Below are positions 46,969 through 56,263 of a stretch of 64,000 bases of DNA, piece by piece. A model generated the notes under the pieces. It made no database searches. It was given only the letters and a program-made list of their open reading frames with translations, and was not told where the DNA came from. Source of the DNA: Paraburkholderia aromaticivorans (GTDB lineage: Bacteria; Pseudomonadota; Gammaproteobacteria; Burkholderiales; Burkholderiaceae). The translations under genes were made by a program, and so were the position numbers. Position 1 is the first letter of the stretch. The number at the start of each line of letters is the position of its first letter. The DNA is taken from the NCBI RefSeq assembly GCF_012689525.1, contig NZ_CP051516.1, positions 3,782,001 through 3,846,000 on the forward strand, given 5' to 3'.

Positions 46969-47892
46969 ATGTCAATGGCCGACCGCGACGGCAAGATCTG
47001 GATGGATGGCAAGCTCATCGACTGGCGCGATGCCAAGATCCACGTGCTCACCCACACGCTGCATTACGGCATGGGCGTCTTCGAGGGCGTACGCGCCTAC
47101 AAGACGGCGGACGGCGGCACCGCGATTTTCCGTCTGCAGGAACACACCAAGCGTCTGCTGAACTCGGCCAAGATCTTCCAGATGGACGTGCCGTTCGACC
47201 ACGAAACGCTCGCCGCCGCGCAAGTCGAAGTGGTCCGCGAAAACAAGCTCGAGTCCTGCTATCTGCGCCCGATCATCTGGGTCGGTTCGGAAAAGCTCGG
47301 CGTGTCGGCCAAAGGCAACACCATCCATGTGGCGATCGCCGCCTGGCCGTGGGGCGCTTACCTCGGTGAAGACGGCATCGCCAAGGGCATCCGCGTGAAG
47401 ACCTCGTCGTTCACGCGCCATCACGTGAACGTGTCGATGGTCCGCGCCAAGGCGTCGGGCTGGTATGTGAACTCGATCCTCGCCAACCAGGAAGCCATCG
47501 CCGACGGCTACGACGAAGCGCTGCTGCTCGACGTGGACGGCTATGTGTCGGAAGGCTCGGGCGAGAACTTCTTCCTCGTGAACAACGGCAAGCTGTACAC
47601 GCCGGACCTCGCTTCGTGCCTCGACGGCATCACGCGCGACACGGTCATCACGCTGGCGCGCGACGCGGGCATCCAGGTGATCGAAAAGCGCATCACGCGC
47701 GACGAGGTCTATACCTGCGACGAAGCGTTCTTTACCGGCACCGCCGCCGAAGTCACGCCGATCCGCGAACTCGACAACCGCACGATCGGCTCGGGCGCAC
47801 GCGGCCCGATCACCGAGAAGCTGCAAGCGGGCTTCTTCGATATCGTGAACGGCAAGAGCGACAAGTACGCGAACTGGCTCACCAAGATCTAA
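46969..47892 (+). CDS. ilvE: Branched-chain amino acid aminotransferase
   Basis: 307-residue fold-type IV PLP enzyme. It transfers the amino group in the last step of Leu, Ile and Val synthesis. LHYGMGVFEGVRAY, the PLP lysine Lys161 in MVRAKASGWYVNS, SEGSGENFF and TGTAAEVTPI are conserved. The start at MSMADRDGK has GGAGA upstream. First of a plus-strand group leading to waaF and divergent from azlCD. Confidence 0.94.
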   Translation: MSMADRDGKIWMDGKLIDWRDAKIHVLTHTLHYGMGVFEGVRAYKTADGGTAIFRLQEHTKRLLNSAKIFQMDVPFDHETLAAAQVEVVRENKLESCYLRPIIWVGSEKLGVSAKGNTIHVAIAAWPWGAYLGEDGIAKGIRVKTSSFTRHHVNVSMVRAKASGWYVNSILANQEAIADGYDEALLLDVDGYVSEGSGENFFLVNNGKLYTPDLASCLDGITRDTVITLARDAGIQVIEKRITRDEVYTCDEAFFTGTAAEVTPIRELDNRTIGSGARGPITEKLQAGFFDIVNGKSDKYANWLTKI

Positions 47893-47893
47893 C

Positions 47894-47929
47894 GCGTGCT
47901 GCGCCGGGATCAACCGGCGCGCCGCACGC
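47894..47929. other. Hairpin between ilvE and the zinc-finger gene
   Basis: GCGTGC-T-GCGCCGG pairs with CCGGCGC-GCC-GCACGC around GATCAA. The stem is strong but lacks a U tract, so it is more likely an mRNA processing or stabilising element than a terminator. Confidence 0.45.
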
Positions 47930-47954
47930 ACCCTGCATACAACGAGAACGTCTC

Positions 47955-48149
47955 ATGAGCGAAATCAAGGAAATGCCGCTGGTCGAACTGTCGGCGAAAG
48001 ACCTGCCGGCGTATTGCCCGAATCCGGCCATGCCGCGCTGGAGCGCGCATCCGCGTGTCTTTATCGACGTCACGCACGGCGAAGCCAAGTGCCCGTACTG
48101 CAGCACGCGTTACAAGTTGCGCGACGGCGAAGTGGTCAAGGGTCATTGA
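47955..48149 (+). CDS. zf-CHCC family small zinc-finger protein
   Basis: 64 residues. Zinc ligands are Cys21 (AYCPNP), His32 or His41, Cys46 and Cys49 (AKCPYCSTRYKL). The family is related to the mitochondrial complex I accessory subunit NDUFS6. The bacterial role is not settled. It follows ilvE by 62 nt. The start is the ATG that gives the conserved short N-terminus. Confidence 0.85.
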   Translation: MSEIKEMPLVELSAKDLPAYCPNPAMPRWSAHPRVFIDVTHGEAKCPYCSTRYKLRDGEVVKGH

Positions 48150-48497
48150 ACACCGCGCACTGAGCACTGATTGCTTGTGGCGCCGCTTGCCGGGTCGGCT
48201 GCCCGCTTCGTTGCGGGTTGCGTTGCGGGGCTCGCTTCGTGATCGGCTGCATGTTGTTCCGCGGCGAGGCTCGTCGTTGCACGAGCCGGCGCCGGTCGTG
48301 CAGCAGACAGTGATCATGCCAACGCGAACGCGCAAACCGGTCCGAAAGCAGGCACGTCACAGCAGGGCCGCCACCGCGGCGCTTCCGGCCATGCCGGAAA
48401 TGCGCCACGCGGCTTGCGGCTTTTCCCCTTTTACTTATCCGAATGCCACGCGCAAAACCTGCGCGAGGTTTCGTTTCGACACCGGACACTCACTCTG
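48150..48497. other. Gap between the zinc-finger gene and waaF
   Basis: 348 nt. I see no gene with family support, no clear terminator and no clear promoter. Short open frames here look like high-GC noise. Confidence 0.5.
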
Positions 48498-49523
48498 ATG
48501 CGTCGCGCGTTGGTTATCGCACCGAACTGGATCGGTGACGCATTGATGGCGCAGCCGCTGTTTGCGCGCCTCGTGAAATTGCATCCGCGCATCGTCATCG
48601 ACGCGGTCGCGCCCTCGTGGGTCGCGCCCGTACTCGAACGCATGCCGGAAATCCGCGACGTCTACGCCACGGATCTCGCTCACGGCAAGCTGCAAATGCT
48701 GCGCCGCTGGCAGTTGGCGAGCGACCTGCGCGATGTCGGCTACGACGCCGCCTACGTGCTGCCGAATTCGCTCAAGTCGGCGCTGATTCCGTGGATGGCG
48801 GGCATTCCGCTTCGCATCGGCTATACCGGCGAAAGCCGCTACGGCCTGTTGAACGTGCGTCACGCGAATCCGCGCAAGGACGAGCGTCCGCCGATGGTCG
48901 GCCAATACGCCGCGCTCGCCTACGCGCCCGGCGCCAAGCTGCCCGACGACCTGCCGATGCCGCGCCTCGACGCGGACCTGAACGAAGCGTCGCGCGTCTC
49001 GGCGCGCTTCAATCTCGACACGCGCGTGCCGCTGCTGGTGTTCTGCCCGGGCGCCGAATACGGCCCGGCCAAGCGCTGGCCGCCCGAGCACTTTGCGTCG
49101 CTCGCGCAAATAGTCGGCCAGTCGTTCCCGTACACGCAGATCGTCGCACTCGGTTCGCCGAAAGACGCGCCGCTTGCGCAGGCCATCGCCGAGCGAGCGC
49201 CGAACGTGCGCAACCTGTGCGGCCAGACCGCGCTGGGCGAGGCCTGTGCGCTGATCTCGCGGGCCAACGCGGTCGTCACCAACGATTCCGGACTGATGCA
49301 CGTGGCCGCCGCGCTGCGCCGGCCGCTGGTGGCCGTGTACGGTTCGACCGATCCGCGCCACACGCCGCCCTTGTCCGAGCTTGCGAAGGTACAATGGCTT
49401 CATCTCGAATGCAGCCCCTGTTTTGAGCGCGAGTGTCCGCTTGGTCATCTGAACTGCCTGAAGCAGTTGAGCGCCGAGCAGGTATTCGGCGATTTGCGCG
49501 GCATGTTGCTCGCGCAACGCTGA
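48498..49523 (+). CDS. waaF: ADP-heptose:LPS heptosyltransferase II
   Basis: 341-residue glycosyltransferase family 9 enzyme that adds the second heptose to the LPS inner core. MRRALVIAPNWIGDALMAQPLFARL, CPGAEYGPAKRWPPEHFA and TNDSGLMHVAAALRRPLVAVYGSTDPRHTPP are diagnostic. The start was set to this conserved N-terminus. It acts at the inner face of the inner membrane. Confidence 0.94.
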   Translation: MRRALVIAPNWIGDALMAQPLFARLVKLHPRIVIDAVAPSWVAPVLERMPEIRDVYATDLAHGKLQMLRRWQLASDLRDVGYDAAYVLPNSLKSALIPWMAGIPLRIGYTGESRYGLLNVRHANPRKDERPPMVGQYAALAYAPGAKLPDDLPMPRLDADLNEASRVSARFNLDTRVPLLVFCPGAEYGPAKRWPPEHFASLAQIVGQSFPYTQIVALGSPKDAPLAQAIAERAPNVRNLCGQTALGEACALISRANAVVTNDSGLMHVAAALRRPLVAVYGSTDPRHTPPLSELAKVQWLHLECSPCFERECPLGHLNCLKQLSAEQVFGDLRGMLLAQR

Positions 49524-49691
49524 ACTCGCTGACACTTGTACGCAACGCCGCACGCCCCTGAGCGCGTCGCGTCATGTTCGCGCCTTGCGGCGCGGGCATT
49601 CTGGCGCTCGGGTGCGATTGTCCGGTGCCCCGGACTGTCCCGCTGACCGCTGTCCCGCAACCGCGCGCCGCGCACAAGAGACTGACGAGCC

Positions 49692-50138
49692 ATGCCACGT
49701 TTTGCCCATATCTTCGAAGCCGCCGCCGATACCCTCAACGCCTATTACCAGGCCGTCGCCGAGGTCAATATCGACAGCTTGATGGGTTTGTGGATCGATG
49801 AAGAGTTCGTCAGCTGCATTTGCGCCGACGGCTCCCACCTGCACGGCCTCGACAGCATTCGCGCGGGCTTGCAGATCCAGCTCGAAACCGCGCGGGTTTC
49901 CATTGAACCGCTCGATATCCGCGTCTACGACAGCCTCGGCACCGTGGTCTACGCGATTGCCGAAGCGCATCGGCCGGCTGACCCGAAGGCCACGCCCGCC
50001 ATGGTCTTCACGACTTACGTGATGGTCCACGAACGCGGCGAATGGCGCATTGCGCACATTCACGCGAGTCCGATGCCCAACGAGGCCGCCAGCCAGTTCG
50101 CCACGAAGATGCGGCACGGCCAGGGGTCGCTGCACTGA
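49692..50138 (+). CDS. NTF2-like/SnoaL-like fold protein
   Basis: 148 residues with the NTF2-like pattern: helix (HIFEAAADTLNAYYQAVAEVNIDSLMGLW), then FVSCICADGSHLHGLDSIRAGL and a C-terminal beta segment ATPAMVFTTYVMVHERGEWRIAHIHASPMP. Such proteins bind small ligands or act as isomerases; no reaction can be assigned. It is 40 nt before the YheT-type hydrolase gene and probably shares its transcript. Confidence 0.75.
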   Translation: MPRFAHIFEAAADTLNAYYQAVAEVNIDSLMGLWIDEEFVSCICADGSHLHGLDSIRAGLQIQLETARVSIEPLDIRVYDSLGTVVYAIAEAHRPADPKATPAMVFTTYVMVHERGEWRIAHIHASPMPNEAASQFATKMRHGQGSLH

Positions 50139-50177
50139 CGCGCGCCGCACGTTTTACTTTTCTGTTTTGAAGCAGGC

Positions 50178-51284
50178 ATGAGCACGCCCCGCAGGAAGTC
50201 CCTTTTGGGCACGACGCACGATCAATCCGCTTCGTCCGGTACGGCACGCGCCGCGGCCGCTGTCGGGGCGACTGTCGAGGCCGCCGTCGAGTTGCTCTAC
50301 CGCGCGCCGCTCTGGCTGCCGAACCGGCATGTGCAGACCATTGTCCCGTCGCTGTTCGCACGCCGCCCCGCCGTCTCGTTTCGACGCGAGCGCTGGGACA
50401 CGCCAGACGGCGATTTCATCGATCTCGACTGGGTGCAGCATGACGGCCACGCCGACGCCGCACCACACAGTCCCGTCGACACCGCCCCGCTCTTCGTGCT
50501 GTTTCACGGCCTCGAAGGCAGCTCGGGCTCGCACTACGCCGCCTCGTTGATGGCGGCCGCGCGCGACTACGGCTGGCACGGCGTCGTGCCGCACTTTCGC
50601 AGTTGCAGCGGAGCGCTGAACCGCATGCCGCGCTTCTACCATCTCGCCGACAGCAACGAAGTCGATTGGGTGCTGCGGCGCCTGCGCGCCGCGCATCGCG
50701 GGCCGCTCGTGGCGGCCGGCGTGTCTCTCGGCGGCAATGTGCTGCTGCGTTGGCTGGGTGAACGGCGCGAGGACGCGGCGTCGGTGATCTCGGCCGCCGC
50801 GGCGATCTCGGCGCCCATCGACGTGCATGCCGGCGGCCGCGCGTTGTCGCAGGGCTTCGGCCTCGTCTACACGCGCAGTTTCCTGAAGACGCTCAAGCAG
50901 AAGGCTGAGCAAAAGCTGGTTCAGTTTCCGGGCCTGTTCGACCGTGGCGCGATGCTGGCGAGCCGCACCATGTACGAGTTCGACAACGTGGTGACCGCGC
51001 CGCTGCACGGCTTTCGCGATACCGACGACTACTGGAGCACGGCGACCACGCGCCCCCTGCTGCCGCATATTCAGGTGCCGACGCTGGTGCTGAACGCGCG
51101 CAACGACCCGTTCCTGCCGGCTGCGGCATTGCCGTCGCGGCATGAAGTCTCGGCGGCAGTGGAACTCGACCAACCCAAGCACGGCGGCCACGCCGGTTTT
51201 ATGACTGGGCCGTTTCCGGGCCGCATCGACTGGCTGTCGCGGCGCGTGTTCGGCTATCTGGAGCAACACGTCGATCATGGATGA
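50178..51284 (+). CDS. YheT/ABHD1-3-type alpha/beta hydrolase
   Basis: 368 residues of the AB-hydrolase 4 family. APLWLPNRHVQTIVPSL is the typical N-terminal motif. FVLFHGLEGSSGSHYAASLM forms the oxyanion region, and the nucleophile is in GVSLGGNVLL. The acid is in LNARNDPFLP and the histidine in KHGGHAGF. Homologs act on lipid esters; substrate unknown. The 3' end overlaps the next gene by 8 nt. Confidence 0.87.
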   Translation: MSTPRRKSLLGTTHDQSASSGTARAAAAVGATVEAAVELLYRAPLWLPNRHVQTIVPSLFARRPAVSFRRERWDTPDGDFIDLDWVQHDGHADAAPHSPVDTAPLFVLFHGLEGSSGSHYAASLMAAARDYGWHGVVPHFRSCSGALNRMPRFYHLADSNEVDWVLRRLRAAHRGPLVAAGVSLGGNVLLRWLGERREDAASVISAAAAISAPIDVHAGGRALSQGFGLVYTRSFLKTLKQKAEQKLVQFPGLFDRGAMLASRTMYEFDNVVTAPLHGFRDTDDYWSTATTRPLLPHIQVPTLVLNARNDPFLPAAALPSRHEVSAAVELDQPKHGGHAGFMTGPFPGRIDWLSRRVFGYLEQHVDHG

Positions 51285-51861
51285 CATCGTCAAGCAGGCC
51301 TTGGCCAAATGGCCGAATGTACCGAGTTGCACAGGGTGGCTGATGCTGGATAGGCGCGGCAACTGGCGCATGCGCGATGAGGCCGCGCAGGCCGGTGGTT
51401 CGCCGGGCACACCGATCCGCCACGAAGCGTTGCTCGCGTTCATCAACCGGAATTACGACGTTGACGACCGCGGCCAGTGGTTTTTCCAGAACGGCCCACA
51501 GCGCGTGTATGTCGAGTTGGGCTACACGCCATGGGTGGTCAGGTTATCGGCCGATACACAGGCCGGCGGCGCGGTGCTCGCCTTGCAGGATCAGGCGGGC
51601 GGTGCGTTCGAGCCCGCAGCCGTGTTCGTGGATGAAGAAGGCGGGATTCTCTTTGCCGACGGCGCAACGCCGCCAAGAATCGCCGTCTTGCACGACCACG
51701 ATCTGGAAGTGTTCTCGGATCATGCAACGCTGGCGGACGATTCGATGAGCGGTGAGTTTCGCTGGAACCACCAGCTTGTGTTGCCGCTGCAGGCCGTGCG
51801 GCGAGGCGATGTTGCTGCGCGGTTTGGGTTTGTGCCCAGTCCGGCGGCTGCGGGCGCTTAA
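51277..51861 (+). CDS. DUF2946/DUF2944-like conserved protein of unknown function
   Basis: 194 residues. It resembles conserved Burkholderiales proteins that follow the YheT hydrolase (MDDIVKQALAKWPNVPSCTGWLMLDRRGNWRMRDE, then NRNYDVDDRGQWFFQNGPQRVYVELGYTPWV). No signal peptide, membrane segment or catalytic motif is seen. I am unsure of the exact DUF number. Its start lies within the hydrolase gene (8-nt overlap), so the two are translationally coupled. Confidence 0.75.
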   Translation: MDDIVKQALAKWPNVPSCTGWLMLDRRGNWRMRDEAAQAGGSPGTPIRHEALLAFINRNYDVDDRGQWFFQNGPQRVYVELGYTPWVVRLSADTQAGGAVLALQDQAGGAFEPAAVFVDEEGGILFADGATPPRIAVLHDHDLEVFSDHATLADDSMSGEFRWNHQLVLPLQAVRRGDVAARFGFVPSPAAAGA

Positions 51862-51940
51862 GCACTAGCCTACGTGCGGTGCTGTGCTTCGACGAGGGCG
51901 GTGCGTTGAACCCAGCTAAGCGAGGACAACCAAACACCGC

Positions 51941-53650
51941 TTAACCCTTCTCGTCCAGCCGCTCCTCCTTATAGCGGCTCTCCATCTCATGCAGCCTCGC
52001 GTCGACGGTCGCGAGGTCGTAGTAGCCAATCGCCTTCAGATCGCGCGCGTCCTTCAATTGCCGGATCGCCGAAAGCCACGCTCCCTCGAGGGCGAACTTT
52101 TCAGCCATCGCCCGATGCTGCGTCAACGCGTCGCCCGCGCCCGCGCTAGCCTGGGCGAGATACAGCCACCAGGCAGGCTGATCGGGCTGGGCACGGGTCT
52201 CTTTTTGCGCAAGCGCCTGAGCATTGGCAAAACGATGCAAGGTCAGCAAGGTGCGGATATGCATGTCGATTGCGGCATTCGACTGCGGCCAGCGCTTCTG
52301 CGCCAGTTCGGCCAGACGGGCGGCCTCGTCGTCGCGGCCGGCGCGCCGCGCGATGTCGGCGGCCAACACGTCGAGGCTCGGCGAACTGCGCGACGTTCCG
52401 CCCTCGGCCTGCTCGCCCGCTGCGAACGCCGCGCGGGACGACGCCAGCGACGCCGCCGCGTCGTCGTAACGTTCGAGCAGCATCTGCCCGTACGCGATGC
52501 CGTACCAGTTCGCCGCGACGTTGACCGCCGTACGGTCCTCGATCTCGGAGCGCAAGCGCGAAATCTCGTCGCCGTACTCGCTGCGCGAGCGGTCCTGCAG
52601 CAGACGCGCGCGCGCCCGCACAAAACCATATTCGGCCGATTGATGCGGTTGCCGGTAAGGTGCGCGGCGCGCACGGTCCTCCATGTCAGCAATCCGTTCG
52701 CCGGTCAGCGGATGAGTGCGCGCATACGCCGGAATGCCCGTGTCGCTCATCGCGGCACGATCGAGTCGGCCGAAGAAGGTCGTCATCGCGTAGGGATCGT
52801 AGCCCGCGCCGGCAAGCAGCAGAAAGCCGACGCGGTCCGCCTCGTGCTCGGCGGAACGCGAGAAACGCAGCTGGTTGTCGACCGCATAGGCTTGGCCGCC
52901 GATCGCGATCGCGCTGCCGAGGTCGCCGCTATGCGCGAGCACGCCGGCTAGAACACCGAACAACAAGCCCGCGAGCGCCGCATAGCTGCTGCGTTCGCCG
53001 GTCGTGATCATGCGCGAGATGTGCCGCTGCAAGACGTGTCCCATTTCGTGACCCAGCACCGATGCCAACTCGGACTCGGTCTGCGTGGCCACGATCAGGC
53101 CGGTGTTCACGCCGATAAAACCACCCGGCAGCGAGAAGGCGTTGATCTGCGGGTCGCGCACCGCGAACAGATCGAAGTCCGGACGATATCCGCCGATATA
53201 GAGCGCGCTCGCCGCCGCAGCAAGTTTCGCGGCGACGGAGTTCAGATAGTCACGCACTAGCCAGTCGTCGAGATAGTCGGGGTCGCGGCGCAGTTCGCGC
53301 ATCACGCGCTCGCCGAGCTTGCGCTCGGCCTGCGGCGTGAGCGAGCCGGAACCGCCATTGCCGAGATCAGGGAGTTGCTGCGTGACGATCGGTGCGCGCC
53401 AATTGGTGTTCACACCGGTATTGCCGGAGAAGCGGCTCTGCGCGCCGCCGTACACGCCGAACACGCCTTGCGCGATATCGGGTGGCACGAGCGGATCGGC
53501 GTAGGCATCGGCCGGGCCGCTGATCAGCGGCGGCTCCGCGGGCAACGTGTTGAGCGCGATGCTCGACCCGCCGGGCGATTGCGCGAACGCGCCCGGCGGC
53601 GCGGCCAGCGCGACAGACAACAACGCAGCGAGGAACCGTTTCGGACGCAT
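51941..53650 (-). CDS. M48-family periplasmic metalloprotease with TPR domain (BepA-like)
   Basis: 569 residues with a signal peptide to about AFAQ (24). The zinc site is HEMGH at 201-205 with the third ligand in EHEADRVGFLL. The C-terminal half is TPR-like (NWYGIAYGQMLLERYDDAAASLASS and later repeats). BepA proteins check outer-membrane protein and LPS-transporter assembly. The start at MRPKRFLA was chosen for the signal peptide; a reading to 53713 adds 21 residues before it. Divergent from moaC. Confidence 0.88.
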   Translation of the reverse strand: MRPKRFLAALLSVALAAPPGAFAQSPGGSSIALNTLPAEPPLISGPADAYADPLVPPDIAQGVFGVYGGAQSRFSGNTGVNTNWRAPIVTQQLPDLGNGGSGSLTPQAERKLGERVMRELRRDPDYLDDWLVRDYLNSVAAKLAAAASALYIGGYRPDFDLFAVRDPQINAFSLPGGFIGVNTGLIVATQTESELASVLGHEMGHVLQRHISRMITTGERSSYAALAGLLFGVLAGVLAHSGDLGSAIAIGGQAYAVDNQLRFSRSAEHEADRVGFLLLAGAGYDPYAMTTFFGRLDRAAMSDTGIPAYARTHPLTGERIADMEDRARRAPYRQPHQSAEYGFVRARARLLQDRSRSEYGDEISRLRSEIEDRTAVNVAANWYGIAYGQMLLERYDDAAASLASSRAAFAAGEQAEGGTSRSSPSLDVLAADIARRAGRDDEAARLAELAQKRWPQSNAAIDMHIRTLLTLHRFANAQALAQKETRAQPDQPAWWLYLAQASAGAGDALTQHRAMAEKFALEGAWLSAIRQLKDARDLKAIGYYDLATVDARLHEMESRYKEERLDEKG

Positions 53651-53776
53651 CGCGAGGTCGAGTTGACGAAGTCGAAAAGCGACGCCCGCCGCTCGGACTA
53701 AGATAGCGGGCATGGAGCAATTGTAATCCGGCTATGCCGCGCTGCTATGATAGGCGCCCTCTGAAGGAGCCCAACC

Positions 53777-54253
53777 ATGCCTGAACTCACTCATTTCGAC
53801 GCCGCCGGCCAGGCGCATATGGTGGACGTCGGCGGCAAGCAGGAGACCAAGCGCATCGCGGTTGCGCGCGGCTCGATTCGCATGCTGCCGGAGACGTTCG
53901 CGCTGATTCGTGACGGCAATGCCAAGAAGGGCGACGTGATCGGTATCGCGCGGATTGCCGCGATTCAAGGCTCGAAGCGCACCGCCGACCTGATTCCGCT
54001 CTGTCATCCGCTCGCGCTCACGCGCGTCAAGGTGGATTTCGAGCTCGATGACACGCTGCCCGGCGTGCATTGCACGGTTCAGGTTGAAACGCTGGGTCGA
54101 ACGGGCGTGGAAATGGAGGCGCTGACCGCCGTGCAGGTCGGGCTGCTGACGGTGTACGACATGTGCAAGGCGGTGGATCGCGGGATGACGATCACCGATG
54201 TGCGTGTGCTGGAGAAACACGGCGGGAAGTCGGGGGATTGGGTGGCGAGTTGA
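53777..54253 (+). CDS. moaC: Cyclic pyranopterin monophosphate synthase
   Basis: 158 residues. It makes cPMP from the MoaA product in molybdenum cofactor synthesis. [13 protein letters not shown] and the C-terminal [13 protein letters not shown] are conserved active-site segments. AAGGAG lies before the ATG. It is alone here; other moa genes are not in the window. Confidence 0.95.
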   Translation: MPELTHFDAAGQAHMVDVGGKQETKRIAVARGSIRMLPETFALIRDGNAKKGDVIGIARIAAIQGSKRTADLIPLCHPLALTRVKVDFELDDTLPGVHCTVQVETLGRTGVEMEALTAVQVGLLTVYDMCKAVDRGMTITDVRVLEKHGGKSGDWVAS

Positions 54254-54319
54254 CGACTGCCTGCGTCATCCACCCGTCCCACCTTTAAAGCCTTGAACCC
54301 TTGAAGCGAACGCGGCGGC

Positions 54320-56104
54320 TCAATCCTCGTCGCTATCGTCGTCCTCATTGACGTCGCTCGACGGCATGCCGTAGCGCTTGACCAGTTCCGCCTTGAAACC
54401 GGTCAGCGTTTTCTGCTCGTCGCAAAGCTGGTACACATAGCTCAGTTGCGACGGCCAGTCCTTCAGTTCCATCGCGAAGATCTTCAGACGCTCGACGGTG
54501 TCGAACGCCGCAGCCTGATCGCCACTCAACGCCTGCAACACCGCATAGCGACGCAACACGGTTTCGCCCGGCAGCAGCGCCATCGCCTGTTTGTGCATGG
54601 CGAGCTTGTGTTGCAGGTCCGTCGAATTCATCGGCAAAAGCGTCGCCAGACCATATTCGCCCCACGCCTGAAACAGGAACGACGGATCCGCGCGATACTG
54701 CTCGGCGGGACGCTGGCCGTAGTACAGCACCTCGGCGCGCGCGTAGTCGCGATACACCGGATACAGCGCGGCCAGCCCGCCGAACACCACCACGGCAAAC
54801 GCGCCGAACGACAGGCGTGCGGGCACGATGCGCAGCGGCCGCGTTTCCAGCAGGCCGAACACGAACATCGCCGGCAGCAGGAAGAACATGTACTGCTGCG
54901 GATATTCGACCAGCGCGTGCATGACGAGCACACCGATCAGCGCAATGCCGAATACGCGCGCCGAGCTTTGCGGTGCGCGCACCACGCGCACGAGCCACGT
55001 AATCAGACCGAACAGCACGATCGCGAGGCCGATCAAGCCGGTCTTCGCGAGCAGGTCGATGAAGATGTCGTGCGAATTGTTGGCGATCTCGACGCCGCCG
55101 AGCGACTTTGCAAACTCGTACTGGTAGCTCGGAAATTCGCCCCAACCGACGCCCAGCAACGGATGCGTCTTGAACATCGTCCAGCCGTACTTCCACAGCG
55201 CGAGGCGCGGCGCGATCTGGCCGGCGTCCTTGAAGCGCTCCGCCGCGGACTGTCCGAGCTCAAGATGATAGTGAACGTTGGCCCAGCGGATCAGCGCGTT
55301 GATCACGAAAAACAGCACGGCGAGAACAATTGGAATGATCCACTCGCGGTTGCCGCGGCGTACCTGCGACTGGTCGCGAGTCTGCGCGAACGCCATCCAG
55401 AAACCCGCCACCACGATCACGCCCATCTGCAGCCACGGACCGCGCGACACGGTCAGCGCGAGGCCCACCGCGAAAATCGTCGATACGAGGAACCAGATGC
55501 TCACGGCGATCCGCCGCGTTTGCACGAGGAACAGCGCACCCGCCATCGCAAACGCGATGTAGGTGGCGAGGTGGTTGGCCTGAGCCATGTTGCCGAACGG
55601 ACGGCGCTCGACGGTCACGTTATAGGCGACCACGAGCGGCGACACGCGCACTTCGAGGTGAAACAACTGGATGATCTGGCAAAACACCGCAAACAGTCCG
55701 CCGACGATCAACGCCCCTGCCGCCCAGCGCAACGCGGTCTCGTTGAGTTTGGCACGCGTGAAGCCATAGCCGGCGTGCGTCGCCATGAAGGCCGCCAGCA
55801 GATAGCCGCCGCCGAGCCAGTTCATCGACGGCTGCGAGACCGGCAACACCACCGATTGCGCCACCAGCAGCAGCCCGAACAGCAACGGCACCAGCGCGAC
55901 CACCGGCGACGCGAACGTCACACGCGGCTTGGCGCTCGCCACCAGCAGCACAACACCCGCGCCGGTCAGCAGATACAGGGCGAGTGCGGTGAATTCAGCG
56001 TAAAAGGTCGGAATCGGATACGTATGGTTGACAACTGCATAAGGCAGCACCAACGCGAGAGCCAACAAAATGAAAGACAGATAGCGCGCGAAAGGGGTGG
56101 GCAT
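54320..56104 (-). CDS. pglL: PglL-type protein O-oligosaccharyltransferase (Wzy_C superfamily)
   Basis: 594 residues with about 12 hydrophobic segments. The PglL_A region (ERRPFGNMAQANHLATYIAFAMAG) and the catalytic Wzy_C loop (KTHPLLGVGWGEFPSYQYEF...NNSHDIFIDLLAKTG) are clear. A C-terminal cytosolic-like domain ends in acidic NEDDDSDED. It transfers lipid-linked glycan to serine in periplasmic proteins. It lies 159 nt after a type IV pilin gene on the same strand. The ATG at 56104 gives MPTPFARYL; a GTG at 56137 is an alternative. Confidence 0.88.
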   Translation of the reverse strand: MPTPFARYLSFILLALALVLPYAVVNHTYPIPTFYAEFTALALYLLTGAGVVLLVASAKPRVTFASPVVALVPLLFGLLLVAQSVVLPVSQPSMNWLGGGYLLAAFMATHAGYGFTRAKLNETALRWAAGALIVGGLFAVFCQIIQLFHLEVRVSPLVVAYNVTVERRPFGNMAQANHLATYIAFAMAGALFLVQTRRIAVSIWFLVSTIFAVGLALTVSRGPWLQMGVIVVAGFWMAFAQTRDQSQVRRGNREWIIPIVLAVLFFVINALIRWANVHYHLELGQSAAERFKDAGQIAPRLALWKYGWTMFKTHPLLGVGWGEFPSYQYEFAKSLGGVEIANNSHDIFIDLLAKTGLIGLAIVLFGLITWLVRVVRAPQSSARVFGIALIGVLVMHALVEYPQQYMFFLLPAMFVFGLLETRPLRIVPARLSFGAFAVVVFGGLAALYPVYRDYARAEVLYYGQRPAEQYRADPSFLFQAWGEYGLATLLPMNSTDLQHKLAMHKQAMALLPGETVLRRYAVLQALSGDQAAAFDTVERLKIFAMELKDWPSQLSYVYQLCDEQKTLTGFKAELVKRYGMPSSDVNEDDDSDED

Positions 56105-56263
56105 CGAGGAACCGGTGGGCGTCAGCAACCGGCGCACTATACAAAAAAATTCTCCTGCTGTGCGCCGGCCCGGCTGAAATATCCCGAAAATCAGCCTTTT
56201 ACGTGCGGACGGCTGCGACGCCGCCTCACTCGTGCGGTTATCGCGCGCTCATGTCGCACTCGT

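Noticed and set aside
48055..48498. Open frame filling the gap before waaF
   Set aside because: It starts inside the zinc-finger gene in another frame, shows no family features and ends at the waaF start; it looks like high-GC noise.
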